Shown: piece after piece, positions 26,675-37,068 of the stretch
Position numbering within the stretch: the stretch's first letter is position 1
How the letters are laid out: each line of letters begins with the position of its first letter
Source: an uncultured Prevotellaceae bacterium
GTDB lineage: Bacteria > Bacteroidota > Bacteroidia > Bacteroidales > Muribaculaceae
Assembly (NCBI GenBank): GCA_946186575.1
Contig: CAMHNO010000007.1
Span: forward strand, 1 to 64,000
Length of the DNA: 64,000 nt
Direction: 5' to 3'
Made by a program: the position numbers and the translations under genes
Notes under the pieces: generated by a model
What the model saw: the letters and a program-made list of their open reading frames with translations, nothing else
Told to the model about the DNA's origin: nothing
Databases searched by the model: none

Positions 26675-27454
26675 ATGAGTATATCCCCTCTTGCTTGCGT
26701 AAGCAAGAATGCAATGATAGGAAAAGACGTGACTATAGGCCCATTTGTCACCATCGATGAGAATGTGGTTATAGGCGACGGGACTATTGTCGATTCTAAT
26801 GCAACAATTCATTCAGGTGCCAGGATAGGCAACAATTGCCACATTCACTCGGGTGCTGTAGTTAGTGATATTCCTCAAGATTTAAAATTCAAGGGTGAGG
26901 AAAGTTTGACTATCATTGGCGACAACACTTCAATTCGTGAGTTTGTGACCATTCATCGTGGCACAGCCTCAAAGGGCAAGACAGTGATAGGCAATAATTG
27001 TCTGATAATGGCTTATTGCCACGTGGCTCACGACTGTGAGGTTAAAGATCATGTTATAATGTCTAATCAAGTGCAGCTTGCTGGCGAAGTGGTGGTGGGC
27101 GACTGGGCGGTGCTTGGAGGCGGTGCCCTGGTTCACCAGTTTACTCACATAGGCAAGCATGTGATGCTTCAAGGCGGATCGCTGGTTAATAAAGATCTGC
27201 CTCCTTACATCATGGCTGGCCGCTATCCTATCTCTTATGAAGGCGTGAATTCGATAGGTTTGCATCGCCGCGGGTTCAGCGAGGAACAGATCAACAAGAT
27301 TCAACAAGTCTATCGCATCCTGTATCTTTCTCGCCTGAACATAAGTGACGCACTTGCCAAGATTAACGCTGAGCTCGATGAGTTTCCTGAACGCAACGAG
27401 ATCGTGTCGTTTGTTAAGAACTCCAAACGAGGAATCGTGAGAATGGGCATCTGA
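26675..27454 (+). CDS. lpxA: Acyl-ACP:UDP-GlcNAc O-acyltransferase
   Basis: First enzyme of lipid A synthesis. The 259-residue protein is a beta-helix of hexapeptide repeats (about 4-190) followed by a helical C-terminus. It has IREFVTIHRGTA, NNCLIMAYCHVAHDC (with the catalytic histidine) and GGGALVHQFTHIGKH. It starts 24 bp after lpxC/fabZ and closes the operon before a terminator. Confidence 0.95.
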   Translation: MSISPLACVSKNAMIGKDVTIGPFVTIDENVVIGDGTIVDSNATIHSGARIGNNCHIHSGAVVSDIPQDLKFKGEESLTIIGDNTSIREFVTIHRGTASKGKTVIGNNCLIMAYCHVAHDCEVKDHVIMSNQVQLAGEVVVGDWAVLGGGALVHQFTHIGKHVMLQGGSLVNKDLPPYIMAGRYPISYEGVNSIGLHRRGFSEEQINKIQQVYRILYLSRLNISDALAKINAELDEFPERNEIVSFVKNSKRGIVRMGI

Positions 27455-27480
27455 TTAAAGTAATCAACAGCGAAGATGAA

Positions 27481-27520
27481 AAAGAAAGAGACAAGTGCTT
27501 GGCACTCGTCTCTTCTTTGT
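27481..27520. terminator. Bidirectional terminator between lpxA and a TPR gene
   Basis: AAAGAAAGAGACAAGTGC (27481-27498) pairs with GCACTCGTCTCTTCTTT (27501-27517, one mismatch). T-rich sequence follows on the plus strand. It lies between the convergent lpxA and the TPR gene at 27548. Confidence 0.75.
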
Positions 27521-27547
27521 TTTAATATATGTTATGACTAATGTTGC

Positions 27548-28759
27548 CTACAGCATGTCGATTTTGTTGCTGCCCATCACATAGTAGATACGACTCAAGA
27601 TGTTTTTCAAGGCCTCGTTGCGTGGCATTAGTTTATAGGCTTTTTCAAGATATGGTAATGCTTGGTTGTATAATTCCATTGCTTGTGATGACTTGTGGTC
27701 GTTTTCAGCAATAGCTTTTGTGTAGAGTGCATTTCCTATGTCGAAGAGTGCCATGGGATGCTCGGGGTTAAGCTCAACGGCCTTTTTATAAAATGGGATA
27801 GCCACATCAACTCCCTTCTCGATTTCCACAATGCGTCCTTTCAGGTCGTAATAATCGGCAACAAGCGAGTCGCTTTCGATTACCTCATCGAGCAGCTCGT
27901 TAGCTTCACTGTAGTTTTTGCTCTTGAGGTAATGATTGATCAAGATGTGCACATATCTGGGGTCGCTAGCTCCAAGCATGTCGTGAGCCTCATGAGCAAC
28001 ACTTACTAAATAGATGGTGTCATGTTGCTTCAGCAAGGCGTCGATCCATGTGTCGTAGAGAGCTTTTTTCTTGTAACCAAGATTTCGTGCGTTGGATAGC
28101 TGCAGGACGGCTTTGTCGTACTGATGAGCTTGATAGGCAGCTAAACCTTGGAAAAAACGGTTGTATCCTACAACAGAGTCGGGCTCGGTCATTTTCTTGC
28201 TTTTGGCCCAGCTACTGGTTGCAATTTCGCAATATATGTCCCAAGCTCGGTAGGCATGCTCCCAGTCATTTGCCAGATAGAAGTCGCCAGCCACAGCACT
28301 ATAATCAATCATGTGGTCTACTACCCTATTGACTATGTCTTGTGAGTACTTTGTTTTTACTTTACACTTTTTAGTTCTCTTGTCGATAACAGGATTTCCC
28401 TTCTTGTCGGTTACTTTTGTCGAATCCTTATCGAGAGCGGTCAGAAACTTGTCATAACCATCTATTAGAGCCAGTCCGGCTTCGACTTGATTAATCTTCT
28501 CTCCTGCCGCCTTGTTGTTCATCATTTTGTCGTAGATTGCATATTGAATTTTGCCTGCAATCCACCATGGCTCGGCCTTCTCTTTGGTCTCGTCGTTCTC
28601 GAGGGTTTTAGTGATTTTTTTTAATGAGTTCTTGTAGTTGTCGACTGTGAGCGAGAGTCCGCTTATTTCTTTTTTTACTTCATTGACAACTCGTTGTTGA
28701 GCGGCAACCTCAAGGATGCTGCAAGAAGCTATAAATAACACAAGAACTAAATTTCTCAT
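27548..28759 (-). CDS. Secreted tetratricopeptide-repeat protein (downstream paralogue)
   Basis: The 403-residue protein starts MRNLVLVLFIASCSILEVAAQ, a cleavable signal peptide. I choose the ATG at 28759 because the longer frame to 28792 would run through the terminator hairpin at 28781-28823. The middle and C-terminal parts carry TPR-like helices (AIPFYKKAVELNPEHPMALFDIGNALY; shown in parts near 310-340). It shares length, a signal peptide and a KT/TKYSQDIVN block with the next gene upstream, so the two are likely tandem duplicates. Periplasmic scaffold; partner unknown. Confidence 0.8.
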   Translation of the reverse strand: MRNLVLVLFIASCSILEVAAQQRVVNEVKKEISGLSLTVDNYKNSLKKITKTLENDETKEKAEPWWIAGKIQYAIYDKMMNNKAAGEKINQVEAGLALIDGYDKFLTALDKDSTKVTDKKGNPVIDKRTKKCKVKTKYSQDIVNRVVDHMIDYSAVAGDFYLANDWEHAYRAWDIYCEIATSSWAKSKKMTEPDSVVGYNRFFQGLAAYQAHQYDKAVLQLSNARNLGYKKKALYDTWIDALLKQHDTIYLVSVAHEAHDMLGASDPRYVHILINHYLKSKNYSEANELLDEVIESDSLVADYYDLKGRIVEIEKGVDVAIPFYKKAVELNPEHPMALFDIGNALYTKAIAENDHKSSQAMELYNQALPYLEKAYKLMPRNEALKNILSRIYYVMGSNKIDML

Positions 28760-28780
28760 CAGATATAATAAAACTTTTAA

Positions 28781-28823
28781 AACGCTGTGCACAACATTGT
28801 TGAAAGATGCTATGCACAGCGTT
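28781..28823 (-). terminator. Terminator between the two tandem TPR genes
   Basis: AACGCTGTGCA (28781-28791) and TGCACAGCGTT (28813-28823) form an 11-bp perfect stem, followed on the minus strand by TTTAAAAGTTTTATT. It ends the first TPR gene and stands just before the ATG of the second, so it may attenuate read-through. Confidence 0.75.
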
Positions 28824-28851
28824 GAATTTAATTATTTGCTATATCAGCTTG

Positions 28852-29895
28852 TTAACGAAGCAACTCCAACTGATATTCGATTGCGTCGATGAATTTGCTG
28901 GCCTCAGTTTTGCTGCCATCAGCATCAAGTTCCTTGGCTTTCTTAAACAATGGTAAAGCTTCGTTGTAAAGAGGTACTAAGGTTGGAGCAAGCTCCTTGC
29001 TGGTCTTGTTGGGGTTTTGCTCAATAATCTTCTCAGCACGATCATAGATTACACGTCCCAGGTCGTAGAATCCATTAGGGAAGCTTGGATCAAGCTCTGT
29101 AGCCTTTTTGTATAAAGCTTCAGCGGCGTTGAGTCCGTCTTTCTGCTCCACAATAAACCCTTTCATATCATAGAGCAAGGCACTTGTTGGTTCCAATGTG
29201 ATGGCGTTGTCAACATAAGTAATAGCCTCGTTATATTGTTTGCTGTCGCAGTAGCCTTGAACAATGTTGGCAACACTGGCATTCTTGAAGTCCTCGGTTT
29301 GATTCTCGGTATAGCCTTTAGCAAGAGCACTGCTGAAAGCCTTGAATGCTGCATTATAATTTTTGATTTGGAAAGCCGAGTATCCTTCGTAGAAAGCTAC
29401 TTCTCCAAGAGTCGCTTGGTCAAATGGAATGTCCTTCACAAGCGATGAGTTTACTAACTGGTTGAAGAAGTTGAACGCCTTGAACGAAGTGGCGTAATCA
29501 TTGCCCATGAGACCTGCGTTACCCACGTTGAGCACATCATTGATGTGACCTGTGAGCAAATTCACAATATCTTTAGAGTATTTGGTCTTGAATTTGGGTT
29601 TGCCAGTCTTCTTGTCAATCTTGGGACTGCCATCCTTGTTCTTCTCAATGATGGTATCGAGAGGCAGAGCTTGTTGCAACAGCTCAAATCCATTCATCAG
29701 CGCAGTTGCACGCTCACCAATGGTGGGATCGGGAGCATTTTCATTTTGGCTATGAGCCAACTGATATTCGCCAAAGAGCTTGTCATATTTGGCAAACTCA
29801 GCTTTGCCGGCATTGTAGAGCTCTTCAGCGCTTTGAGCCTTAGCACCCATCACCATGATTGATGCACAAGCCACGAATAAGAAAATCTTTTTCAT
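28852..29895 (-). CDS. Secreted tetratricopeptide-repeat protein (upstream paralogue)
   Basis: The 347-residue protein has a signal peptide (MKKIFLFVACASIMVMGAKAQS) and helical repeats. TPR-type units such as NAAEALYKKATELDPSFPNGFYDLG (in parts, about 255-280) lie in the C-terminal half. The central block KFKTKYSKDIVN closely matches KVKTKYSQDIVN in the neighbouring TPR protein. It follows gyrA by 56 bp on the same strand and may be read from the gyrA promoter. Role unknown. Confidence 0.82.
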   Translation of the reverse strand: MKKIFLFVACASIMVMGAKAQSAEELYNAGKAEFAKYDKLFGEYQLAHSQNENAPDPTIGERATALMNGFELLQQALPLDTIIEKNKDGSPKIDKKTGKPKFKTKYSKDIVNLLTGHINDVLNVGNAGLMGNDYATSFKAFNFFNQLVNSSLVKDIPFDQATLGEVAFYEGYSAFQIKNYNAAFKAFSSALAKGYTENQTEDFKNASVANIVQGYCDSKQYNEAITYVDNAITLEPTSALLYDMKGFIVEQKDGLNAAEALYKKATELDPSFPNGFYDLGRVIYDRAEKIIEQNPNKTSKELAPTLVPLYNEALPLFKKAKELDADGSKTEASKFIDAIEYQLELLR

Positions 29896-29951
29896 AATAA
29901 ATAAGTGTTATAGTTATTAATAATTGTTTATTATCACTTTAATTCATATTA

Positions 29952-32564
29952 TTAGTTGTCGATATCATCGAAGGGTAATTTACCTTCTTGGTCATAAGAC
30001 TGCGAATCGTCAGTTTCGTTTAATTGATTGTCGATTTTTTCATTAGACTCCTTGTTTTCTTCGTCGAAAAGCAAGTCTTGCTGCAGTCCTTCACCATCAG
30101 GGATGTAGTCTTCAATCTTCTCGGGGTCGGTGTCAACCTTGCACACCGATGCAATCTCGTCGTTTTTCTTCTCGAGGTTAATCAGTCTCACACCCTGAGT
30201 GTTGCGTCCCATAACGCGCAGGTCAGCGACCTTAAGGCGGATGGTGATACCCGATTTGTTGATGATAACGATGTCGTTGCTGTCGTTAACATTGCGTATT
30301 GCAATAAGCTTGCCAGTTTTTTCGGTGATATTGATTGTCTTCACCCCCTTTGCACCACGGTTTGTTATGCGGTAGTCGTCGAGTTTCGAGCGCTTGCCCA
30401 TGCCCTGCTCTGAGAGCACGAGTACATCATCGCTCGCACTTGAGCGCATGCAAATCATGCCAACCACGGCGTCGTCACCACCATCAAGGGTCATACCCTT
30501 CACTCCAGTAGCAGTGCGACCCATGGGCCTTACATTTGTTTCAGAGAAACGAATGGCACGACCATTGCGGTTGGCAAGTACAATCTCGCTGTCGCCCTCA
30601 GTGAGCACAGCTCCAATCAGTTGGTCGTCCTCACGAATGTTAAGTGCATTAACGCCATTTATACGCGGACGTGAGAATTCCGAGAGGCGGGTGCGTTTGA
30701 CAATACCATTCTTAGTGCCAAACACGATAAAGTGATTTTGGTTGTACTCTGGATCCTTTAGCTTAGTAGCTCGGATGAAGGCGTAAATGCGATTCTCAGG
30801 ACCGATGTTGAGCACGTTCTGGATGGCACGCCCTTTGGAGTTCTTTGCTCCCTCGGGAATTTCAAACACACGCAGCCAGTAGCAACGTCCCAATGCGGTG
30901 AAGAAGAGCATGTAGTTATGATTTGTTGCTTCATAGATATATTCGATGAAGTCCTCATCGCGAGTGGCACTGCCCTTGGCTCCCACTCCGCCTCGGTTCT
31001 GGGTGCGATATTCGCTCAGTGGAGTGCGCTTGATGTATCCAAAGTGCGAGATGGTGATAATCATTGGGTCGTCGGGGTAGAAATCCTCGGCGTTCATCTC
31101 CTCGGCAGCATACTCGATTTGAGTGCGACGCTCGTCACCGAACTTGTCACGCACCTCTATGAGTTCATCTTCTATTACCTTGCGGCACACATCGGGGTTA
31201 GAAAGAATTTCCTCGAGGTGAGCAATGGTCTTCAAGAGCTCGTCCATCTCGGCATGAAGTTTATCTTGCTCAAGATTGGTGAGCTGTCGCAGTCGCATTT
31301 CAACGATGGCACGTGTCTGGATTTCGTCGAGATTGAAACGCTCACCCAAGCGCTGGCGCGCCTCGTCGGTGGTCTTGCTGCTCCTAATGATGTGAATCAC
31401 TTCGTCGATGTTGTCGCTTGCAATAATCAGACCCTCAAGAATGTGGGCACGTTCCTTAGCTTTCTTAAGCTCAAACTCGGTGCGGCGAATCACCACTTCG
31501 TGACGGTGTTCAAGGAAGCACTCAAGCATCTGCTTGAGGTTCACGGTTTGTGGCCGGCCTTTAACGAGGCACACGTTGTTCACGCTAAACGACGATTGCA
31601 GCTCGGTCATCTTGTAGAGCTTGTTGAGCAGTACATTGGCATTGAAGTCTTTCTTCACATCAATGACGATGCGCATGCCGTGACGGTCGCTCTCGTCGTT
31701 GATGTTAGAGATTCCATCGATGCGCTTGTCTTCAACCAAGCCAGCTATGTTCTCGATGAGCTCACGTTTGTTCACATTGTAGGGAATCTCGGTTACAACA
31801 ATGCGATCGTGGCCATGCTCGCTCTCGATTTCGGCTTTTGAGCGAATTACAATTCTTCCCTTGCCAGTCTCGAAAGCGTCTTTAACACCTTGATATCCAT
31901 GAATGATGCCTCCAGTGGGGAAATCGGGGGCAATGATATACTTCATCAATCCCTCGGTGTCAATCTCTGGATTCTCAAGCATGGCAAGGCATGCATTGAT
32001 TGCCTCGGTGAGGTTGTGTGGGGCCATGTTGGTTGCCATGCCCACAGCAATACCCGAAGCTCCGTTGACCAGCAGGTTAGGGAATCGTGTTGGCAACACC
32101 TCGGGCTCATCAAGGGTGTTGTCGAAGTTAGGAACAAAGTTTACCGTGTCTTTGTCCATGTCGCGCATCATTTCCTCACCCATCTTGCCCAGGCGTGCCT
32201 CGGTGTAACGCATAGCTGCTGGGCTATCGCCATCGACCGACCCAAAGTTGCCTTGTCCGTCAACGAGCGGGTAACGCATGGCCCAGTCTTGTGCCAAACG
32301 GACCATGGCAAGATAAACCGATGAATCGCCATGTGGATGATACTTACCAAGCACATCACCCACAATGCGCGCGCTTTTCTTGTAAGGGGCATTAGAGAAG
32401 TTCCCCAGCTTTTCCATACCGAAAAGGACCCTGCGGTGCACTGGCTTAAAGCCGTCGCGCACATCGGGCAAGGCACGCGAAACGATAACCGACATCGAGT
32501 AGTCGATGTAGCTGGTTTTCATTTCGTTTTCGATATTGATCTCAATAATTCGATCGTTATTCAT
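29952..32564 (-). CDS. gyrA: DNA gyrase subunit A
   Basis: Type II topoisomerase subunit that cuts and rejoins DNA during negative supercoiling. The 870-residue protein has the winged-helix and tower core with catalytic Tyr120 ([10 protein letters not shown]). The quinolone-determining stretch is HPHGDSSVY (76-84). The C-terminal beta-pinwheel includes the GyrA box-like [10 protein letters not shown]. At the position of E. coli Asp87 there is Leu85, while the Ser83 equivalent is kept (Ser81). The acidic C-terminal tail ends ...[12 protein letters not shown] gene follows. Confidence 0.96.
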   Translation of the reverse strand: MNNDRIIEINIENEMKTSYIDYSMSVIVSRALPDVRDGFKPVHRRVLFGMEKLGNFSNAPYKKSARIVGDVLGKYHPHGDSSVYLAMVRLAQDWAMRYPLVDGQGNFGSVDGDSPAAMRYTEARLGKMGEEMMRDMDKDTVNFVPNFDNTLDEPEVLPTRFPNLLVNGASGIAVGMATNMAPHNLTEAINACLAMLENPEIDTEGLMKYIIAPDFPTGGIIHGYQGVKDAFETGKGRIVIRSKAEIESEHGHDRIVVTEIPYNVNKRELIENIAGLVEDKRIDGISNINDESDRHGMRIVIDVKKDFNANVLLNKLYKMTELQSSFSVNNVCLVKGRPQTVNLKQMLECFLEHRHEVVIRRTEFELKKAKERAHILEGLIIASDNIDEVIHIIRSSKTTDEARQRLGERFNLDEIQTRAIVEMRLRQLTNLEQDKLHAEMDELLKTIAHLEEILSNPDVCRKVIEDELIEVRDKFGDERRTQIEYAAEEMNAEDFYPDDPMIITISHFGYIKRTPLSEYRTQNRGGVGAKGSATRDEDFIEYIYEATNHNYMLFFTALGRCYWLRVFEIPEGAKNSKGRAIQNVLNIGPENRIYAFIRATKLKDPEYNQNHFIVFGTKNGIVKRTRLSEFSRPRINGVNALNIREDDQLIGAVLTEGDSEIVLANRNGRAIRFSETNVRPMGRTATGVKGMTLDGGDDAVVGMICMRSSASDDVLVLSEQGMGKRSKLDDYRITNRGAKGVKTINITEKTGKLIAIRNVNDSNDIVIINKSGITIRLKVADLRVMGRNTQGVRLINLEKKNDEIASVCKVDTDPEKIEDYIPDGEGLQQDLLFDEENKESNEKIDNQLNETDDSQSYDQEGKLPFDDIDN

Positions 32565-32660
32565 TTCTTAAAAATTAAAATTTTACCTGCGGCGAGCTGC
32601 AAATCCAGCGAAAAGATGCCTCAATCATCACAGTCACGCCTGAACATTAAAATTAACCTA

Positions 32661-32668
32661 CAAAGATA
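32661..32668 (-). promoter_or_regulatory. -7 box of gyrA
   Basis: TATCTTTG on the minus strand, 97 bp before the gyrA ATG. No good -33 element at 19-21 bases. Confidence 0.45.
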
Positions 32669-32722
32669 ATACATTTCTAAGAATAATCGTGAAAAAAAAG
32701 AGCTTATTTTTTAACAAAAATC

Positions 32723-32753
32723 AAGGTGGGTCCTAAGCAAATAGAATCCACCT
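32723..32753 (-). terminator. Terminator of lepA
   Basis: AAGGTGG (32723-32729) pairs with CCACCTT (32747-32753). On the minus strand it is followed by GATTTTTGTT. It lies about 50 bp after the lepA stop codon. Confidence 0.6.
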
Positions 32754-32800
32754 TTAGGGTTATGTGAAGAAGGAATAAAGTTGTCAGTCTGGAAGCTGTG

Positions 32801-34588
32801 TCAATCAAGTTTAAGCACGGCGAGAAAAGCCTTTTGTGGCACCTGCACGGTGCCAATCTGCTTCATACGCTTCTTGCCAGCCTTCTGCTTCTCGAGAAGT
32901 TTACGCTTGCGACTAACGTCACCACCATAGCACTTGGCTGTCACGTCCTTGCGCACTTGCTTCACCGTCTCACGGGCAATGATTTTAGCTCCTATAGCAG
33001 CTTGTATGGCTATGTCGTATTGTTGCCGTGGAATGAGTTCCTTGAGTTTCTCGCACATGCGGCGCCCAAGCGACACAGCATTGTCAACGTGAATAAGTGA
33101 GCTCAGAGCGTCAACAGGCTGTCCATTGAGCAGGATATCCATCTTGATGAGTTTAGAGTCGCGGAAGTCGTGAATGTAGTAGTCGAATGACGCATATCCC
33201 TTAGAGATGCTCTTGAGCTTGTCGTAGAAGTCGATGACTATCTCTCCCAGCGGAATGTCGAAGGTTAATTCCATGCGGTTTCCAGAGATATAGTCTTGCT
33301 TGACAAGCTCGCCGCGTTTGCCCAGACACAAGGTGATGATGGGACCCATGTATTCGCTCTGAGTAATGATTGAGGCACGGATGTAAGGCTCCTCGATGTG
33401 CTCGATGAGAGTGGGATCAGGCAGACCTGCAGGGTTGTGAACCTCGGTCATATCTCCTTTCTTGTCATAAACTTTGTAGGAAACGTTGGGTACGGTTGTT
33501 ATCACTTCCATGTTGAACTCACGGCTAAGTCGCTCCTGAACAATCTCCATGTGAAGCAGTCCAAGAAATCCGCATCTGAATCCAAATCCAAGAGCTACCG
33601 ACGATTCGGGTGTGAAAGTGAGCGACGCATCGTTGAGCTGTAGTTTCTCGAGCGAAGTGCGCAAGTTTTCAAAATCTTCTGGATCGATGGGATAGACACC
33701 GGCGAATACCATCGGTTTCACTTCCTGGAAACCCTCAATGGCCTTTTCGCAAGGAGCTGACACATGGGTGATTGTGTCACCCACACGCACCTCTGCCGAG
33801 GTTTTGATGCCCGAGATTATGTAGCCCACGGTGCCAGTTGTTAGCTCATTGCGCGAATCCATGTGTAGCTTGAGTACCCCAATCTCGTCGGCGTTGTATT
33901 GCTTCCCAGTGTTTACAAATTTCACAAGGTCACCCTTGTGTATGCTTCCATTCTCGATCTTGAAATAGACGATGATTCCGCGGAAGGGGTTGAAAACCGA
34001 GTCGAAGATGAGAGCCTGTAGTGGGGCTTGAGGGTCGCCTTGGGGAGCTGGGATGCGTGTGACAATAGCTTCGAGCACCTTGGGCACGCCTTCGCCTGTG
34101 CGGGCGCTCACGCGAATAATTTCCTCGGGGTCACATCCCAGCAGTTCCACTATTTCGTCCTCCACCTCATCGGGATGAGCACTGTCCATGTCAATCTTGT
34201 TGATTACAGGTATTATTTCCAGGCCGTTGTCGATTGCCATGTAGAGATTGCTGATGGTTTGAGCCTGCACTCCTTGTGTGGCGTCAACTACAAGGAGTGC
34301 TCCCTCGCAAGCTGCTATCGATCGCGACACTTCGTATGAGAAATCTACATGTCCCGGAGTGTCGATAAGGTTGAGCGTGTAGTCTTTGCCGTCGAGGGTG
34401 TAGTCCATCTGGATGGCATGGCTCTTGATTGTGATGCCGCGCTCACGCTCGAGGTCCATATCATCGAGCACCTGGTTCTGCATGTCCTTGGCTCCCACTG
34501 TCTTGGTGAACTCAAGCAGTCGGTCGGCTAAAGTGCTTTTGCCGTGGTCGATGTGTGCGATAATGCAAAAGTTTCTTATATTTTTCAC
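32801..34588 (-). CDS. lepA: Elongation factor 4 (LepA) back-translocase GTPase
   Basis: Ribosome-associated GTPase linked to translation fidelity and initiation. The 595-residue protein has the GTPase motifs [25 protein letters not shown] and NKIDM in the first 135 residues. Domains II, III and V follow, and then the LepA-specific C-terminal domain ([22 protein letters not shown] and the basic [19 protein letters not shown], in parts). It lies 58 bp downstream of galE. Confidence 0.96.
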   Translation of the reverse strand: MKNIRNFCIIAHIDHGKSTLADRLLEFTKTVGAKDMQNQVLDDMDLERERGITIKSHAIQMDYTLDGKDYTLNLIDTPGHVDFSYEVSRSIAACEGALLVVDATQGVQAQTISNLYMAIDNGLEIIPVINKIDMDSAHPDEVEDEIVELLGCDPEEIIRVSARTGEGVPKVLEAIVTRIPAPQGDPQAPLQALIFDSVFNPFRGIIVYFKIENGSIHKGDLVKFVNTGKQYNADEIGVLKLHMDSRNELTTGTVGYIISGIKTSAEVRVGDTITHVSAPCEKAIEGFQEVKPMVFAGVYPIDPEDFENLRTSLEKLQLNDASLTFTPESSVALGFGFRCGFLGLLHMEIVQERLSREFNMEVITTVPNVSYKVYDKKGDMTEVHNPAGLPDPTLIEHIEEPYIRASIITQSEYMGPIITLCLGKRGELVKQDYISGNRMELTFDIPLGEIVIDFYDKLKSISKGYASFDYYIHDFRDSKLIKMDILLNGQPVDALSSLIHVDNAVSLGRRMCEKLKELIPRQQYDIAIQAAIGAKIIARETVKQVRKDVTAKCYGGDVSRKRKLLEKQKAGKKRMKQIGTVQVPQKAFLAVLKLD

Positions 34589-34646
34589 TTGTGGTTCTAA
34601 AATATGGGGTTTGTAAAAACAATGTCGGGTATTGAAGTGGTATTAA

Positions 34647-35681
34647 TCACATAATTCCCTTCTCACGCAGCTTCTTCTGCCAGTTCCATGCGCTGAGCAT
34701 AGTGTCTTCGAGCGACTCTTGTGCCTTCCATCCCAGCACCTCGTTGGCCTTCTTGGGATCGGCCCAAATCTTGACGATGTCGCCCTCTCTTCGGCCCACT
34801 ATTTTGTGAGGAACCTTCACGCCAGTAGCTTTTTCGAATGCAGCAAGCAGCTGTAGCACCGATGCCCCCTCGCCAGTCCCGATGTTGAACACTTCAAGGG
34901 CATCTTCGCTCTTGTTCTCAAGCATTCGTTCCAGAGCTTTGACGTGTGCCTTGGCAAGGTCTACAACATTGATGAAGTCGCGAATGCAGGAGCCGTCGGG
35001 TGTATCATAGTCGTCGCCAAAGATGCTCAGTTCCTTGCGCACACCAATGGCAGTTTGCGTCAAGTAGGGCACCAAGTTGGCTGGTACGCCATTGGGGAGC
35101 TCGCCAATCTCGGCGCTGGGATGGGCACCAATGGGGTTGAAATATCGCAGCAAAACTGCCTTGATGGGGCTTCCGCTCTTAATCACATCGGCGATGATGT
35201 CCTCACTCACTTGCTTAGTTGCTCCATATGGCGAAGTTGCCTTCTTGGTGGGTGCATCCTCGGTGATGGGATTTTGGTCGGGTTCACCATATACAGTGCA
35301 TGACGACGAGAACACAAATCCTTTGACACCAAACTCTGGCATGAGTTCGAGCAAATTAAGTAGTATGTTGAGATTGTTGCGATAGTACATGATGGGCTTC
35401 TGTACCGACTCTCCCACCGCTTTGCTTGCAGCAAAGTCGATAATGCCATCGATACCAGGATTGTCGCTGAACATTTTGCGAAGCACACTGATATTTGTGC
35501 AATCGCCTTCAACAAAGACGGGTCTAATGCCCGTGATCTTTTCTATGCCATCGAGCACATCGATGTTGCTGTTTGACAAGTTGTCGATGATGACTACTTC
35601 ATATCCTGCTTGTTGTAGCTCAACTGTGGTGTGAGAGCCAATGAAGCCCATTCCACCTGCTACTAATATTTTACCTTTCAT
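34647..35681 (-). CDS. galE: UDP-glucose 4-epimerase
   Basis: Interconverts UDP-glucose and UDP-galactose with bound NAD. The 344-residue protein starts MKGKILVAGGMGFIGSHTTVEL (in parts). It has the Rossmann GxxGxxG motif (about 9-15), the Ser-Ser-Cys and YGATK catalytic region (SSSCTVYG, SPYGATKQ) and GEGASVLQLL later. The start at 35681 matches the family N-terminus. The open frame extends seven codons further upstream without support. It lies 23 bp after wecB, so it is probably one operon for surface-sugar precursors, with lepA behind. Confidence 0.94.
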   Translation of the reverse strand: MKGKILVAGGMGFIGSHTTVELQQAGYEVVIIDNLSNSNIDVLDGIEKITGIRPVFVEGDCTNISVLRKMFSDNPGIDGIIDFAASKAVGESVQKPIMYYRNNLNILLNLLELMPEFGVKGFVFSSSCTVYGEPDQNPITEDAPTKKATSPYGATKQVSEDIIADVIKSGSPIKAVLLRYFNPIGAHPSAEIGELPNGVPANLVPYLTQTAIGVRKELSIFGDDYDTPDGSCIRDFINVVDLAKAHVKALERMLENKSEDALEVFNIGTGEGASVLQLLAAFEKATGVKVPHKIVGRREGDIVKIWADPKKANEVLGWKAQESLEDTMLSAWNWQKKLREKGIM

Positions 35682-35704
35682 ATAATGTGATTTGTGTTTC
35701 AAAG

Positions 35705-36871
35705 TTATTTATTAAAATTTATTAAAGCATCGGCAATGCGCCCTGAAGCTTTGCCGTCGCCATAAGGATTGTTGGCACGGCTCATGATGCTGTATTCATT
35801 CTCATCATCAAGTAGTAGCGACATGTTGTTTACAATCTTGTGATAATCGGTTCCCACGAGTTTTACTGTTCCGGCATCAATAGCTTCGGGGCGCTCGGTG
35901 GTGTCGCGCATCACAAGCACAGGTTTTCCCAGTCCTGGCGCCTCTTCCTGAATGCCGCCGCTGTCGGTTAGAACTATAGAAGCCTTCTCCATGAGGAACA
36001 CAAAGTCGAGATACTCAAGCGGTTCAATAAAGAACAAGTTTCCAAGACCGTTGAGTTCGTCACCAAAGATTTTGTGTATAGGCTTGCGAACGTTAGGATT
36101 CATGTGCATTGGATATACAAAGTCAACGTCAGGATATTTCTCGCTCAAGTGCTTGATTGCATTGCAGATGTTTAGAAATCCTTCGCCAAAGTTCTCGCGG
36201 CGATGGCCTGTGATGAGCACGAGTCGGCGACTATCTTCAAGTCTTGACACGTCATAGCCTTGTGATTTGAGATTCATGCTAAGCTCATTGTTTAGCTCCT
36301 TATTGTTCTTTATTTTATCAACAACAATGTGTAAAGCATCGATAACTGTGTTGCCGGTAACAAAAATGTGCTGCTCATCCACTCCCTCATCGAGCAGATT
36401 CTGACGGCTCAGTGTTGTTGGAGCAAAATTCAGAGTGGCGATGCGCCCTGTGATCTGTCGGTTCATCTCCTCGGGCCATGGGCTGTAGATATTATGGGTG
36501 CGCAGTCCGGCCTCCACATGACCAACGGGAATTTGCTGGTAGAAAGCCGAAAGGGCGCTTGCCGTACTTGTGGTGGTATCGCCATGTACAAGCACAACAT
36601 CGGGTTTAACCTTCGACAAAACTTCACGCATTCCTAATAGCACTCGCGAAGTCACATCATATAGGTCTTGCCCCGCTTTCATAATATTGAGGTCGAAATC
36701 GGGCTTGATGTCAAAAATTTTTAACACTTGGTCAAGCATCTCGCGATGCTGACCCGTTACGCAAACGATGGGCTCAAACTCATTAACTCGCTGTTGCAGA
36801 CACTTAACCAATGGAGCCATCTTGATGGCTTCGGGGCGAGTGCCAAACACAAGCATTACTTTCATCTTCAT
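35705..36871 (-). CDS. wecB: UDP-N-acetylglucosamine 2-epimerase (non-hydrolysing)
   Basis: Converts UDP-GlcNAc to UDP-ManNAc, a precursor for surface polysaccharides. The 388-residue protein has VMLVFGTRPEAIKMAPLV (about 5-22), VLVHGDTTTS, HVEAGLRTHNIYSPWPEE, TGHRRENFGEG and TDSGGIQEEAPGLGKPVLVMRDTTERPE (in parts). These are all hallmarks of the WecB/MnaA family. A second in-frame ATG two codons later is an alternative start. It heads the wecB-galE pair. Confidence 0.95.
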   Translation of the reverse strand: MKMKVMLVFGTRPEAIKMAPLVKCLQQRVNEFEPIVCVTGQHREMLDQVLKIFDIKPDFDLNIMKAGQDLYDVTSRVLLGMREVLSKVKPDVVLVHGDTTTSTASALSAFYQQIPVGHVEAGLRTHNIYSPWPEEMNRQITGRIATLNFAPTTLSRQNLLDEGVDEQHIFVTGNTVIDALHIVVDKIKNNKELNNELSMNLKSQGYDVSRLEDSRRLVLITGHRRENFGEGFLNICNAIKHLSEKYPDVDFVYPMHMNPNVRKPIHKIFGDELNGLGNLFFIEPLEYLDFVFLMEKASIVLTDSGGIQEEAPGLGKPVLVMRDTTERPEAIDAGTVKLVGTDYHKIVNNMSLLLDDENEYSIMSRANNPYGDGKASGRIADALINFNK

Positions 36872-36905
36872 TTAAAAAGCAATTTTGATGTTGTTTTATT
36901 TGCTG

Positions 36906-36913
36906 CAAAATTA
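36906..36913 (-). promoter_or_regulatory. -7 box of wecB
   Basis: TAATTTTG on the minus strand, 34 bp before the ATG. No recognisable -33 element. Confidence 0.4.
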
Positions 36914-37041
36914 CACAAAAAACTCTAAATGGAAAAATACTTGTGTTTAAATCTTTCGTAGCCAAGAGTGTGAAGTGGATTTCGTTAGAAACTTATGTTC
37001 AAAAAAAGCTATTCTATGTGGTAAGATTTGGGAAAAATATA

Positions 37042-37049
37042 TATTTTTG
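37042..37049 (+). promoter_or_regulatory. -7 box of the GNAT-nitroreductase pair
   Basis: TATTTTTG, 20 bp before the ATG at 37069. No clear -33 element at the usual distance. Confidence 0.35.
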
Positions 37050-37068
37050 TGGAAAAATTATTGAGATT

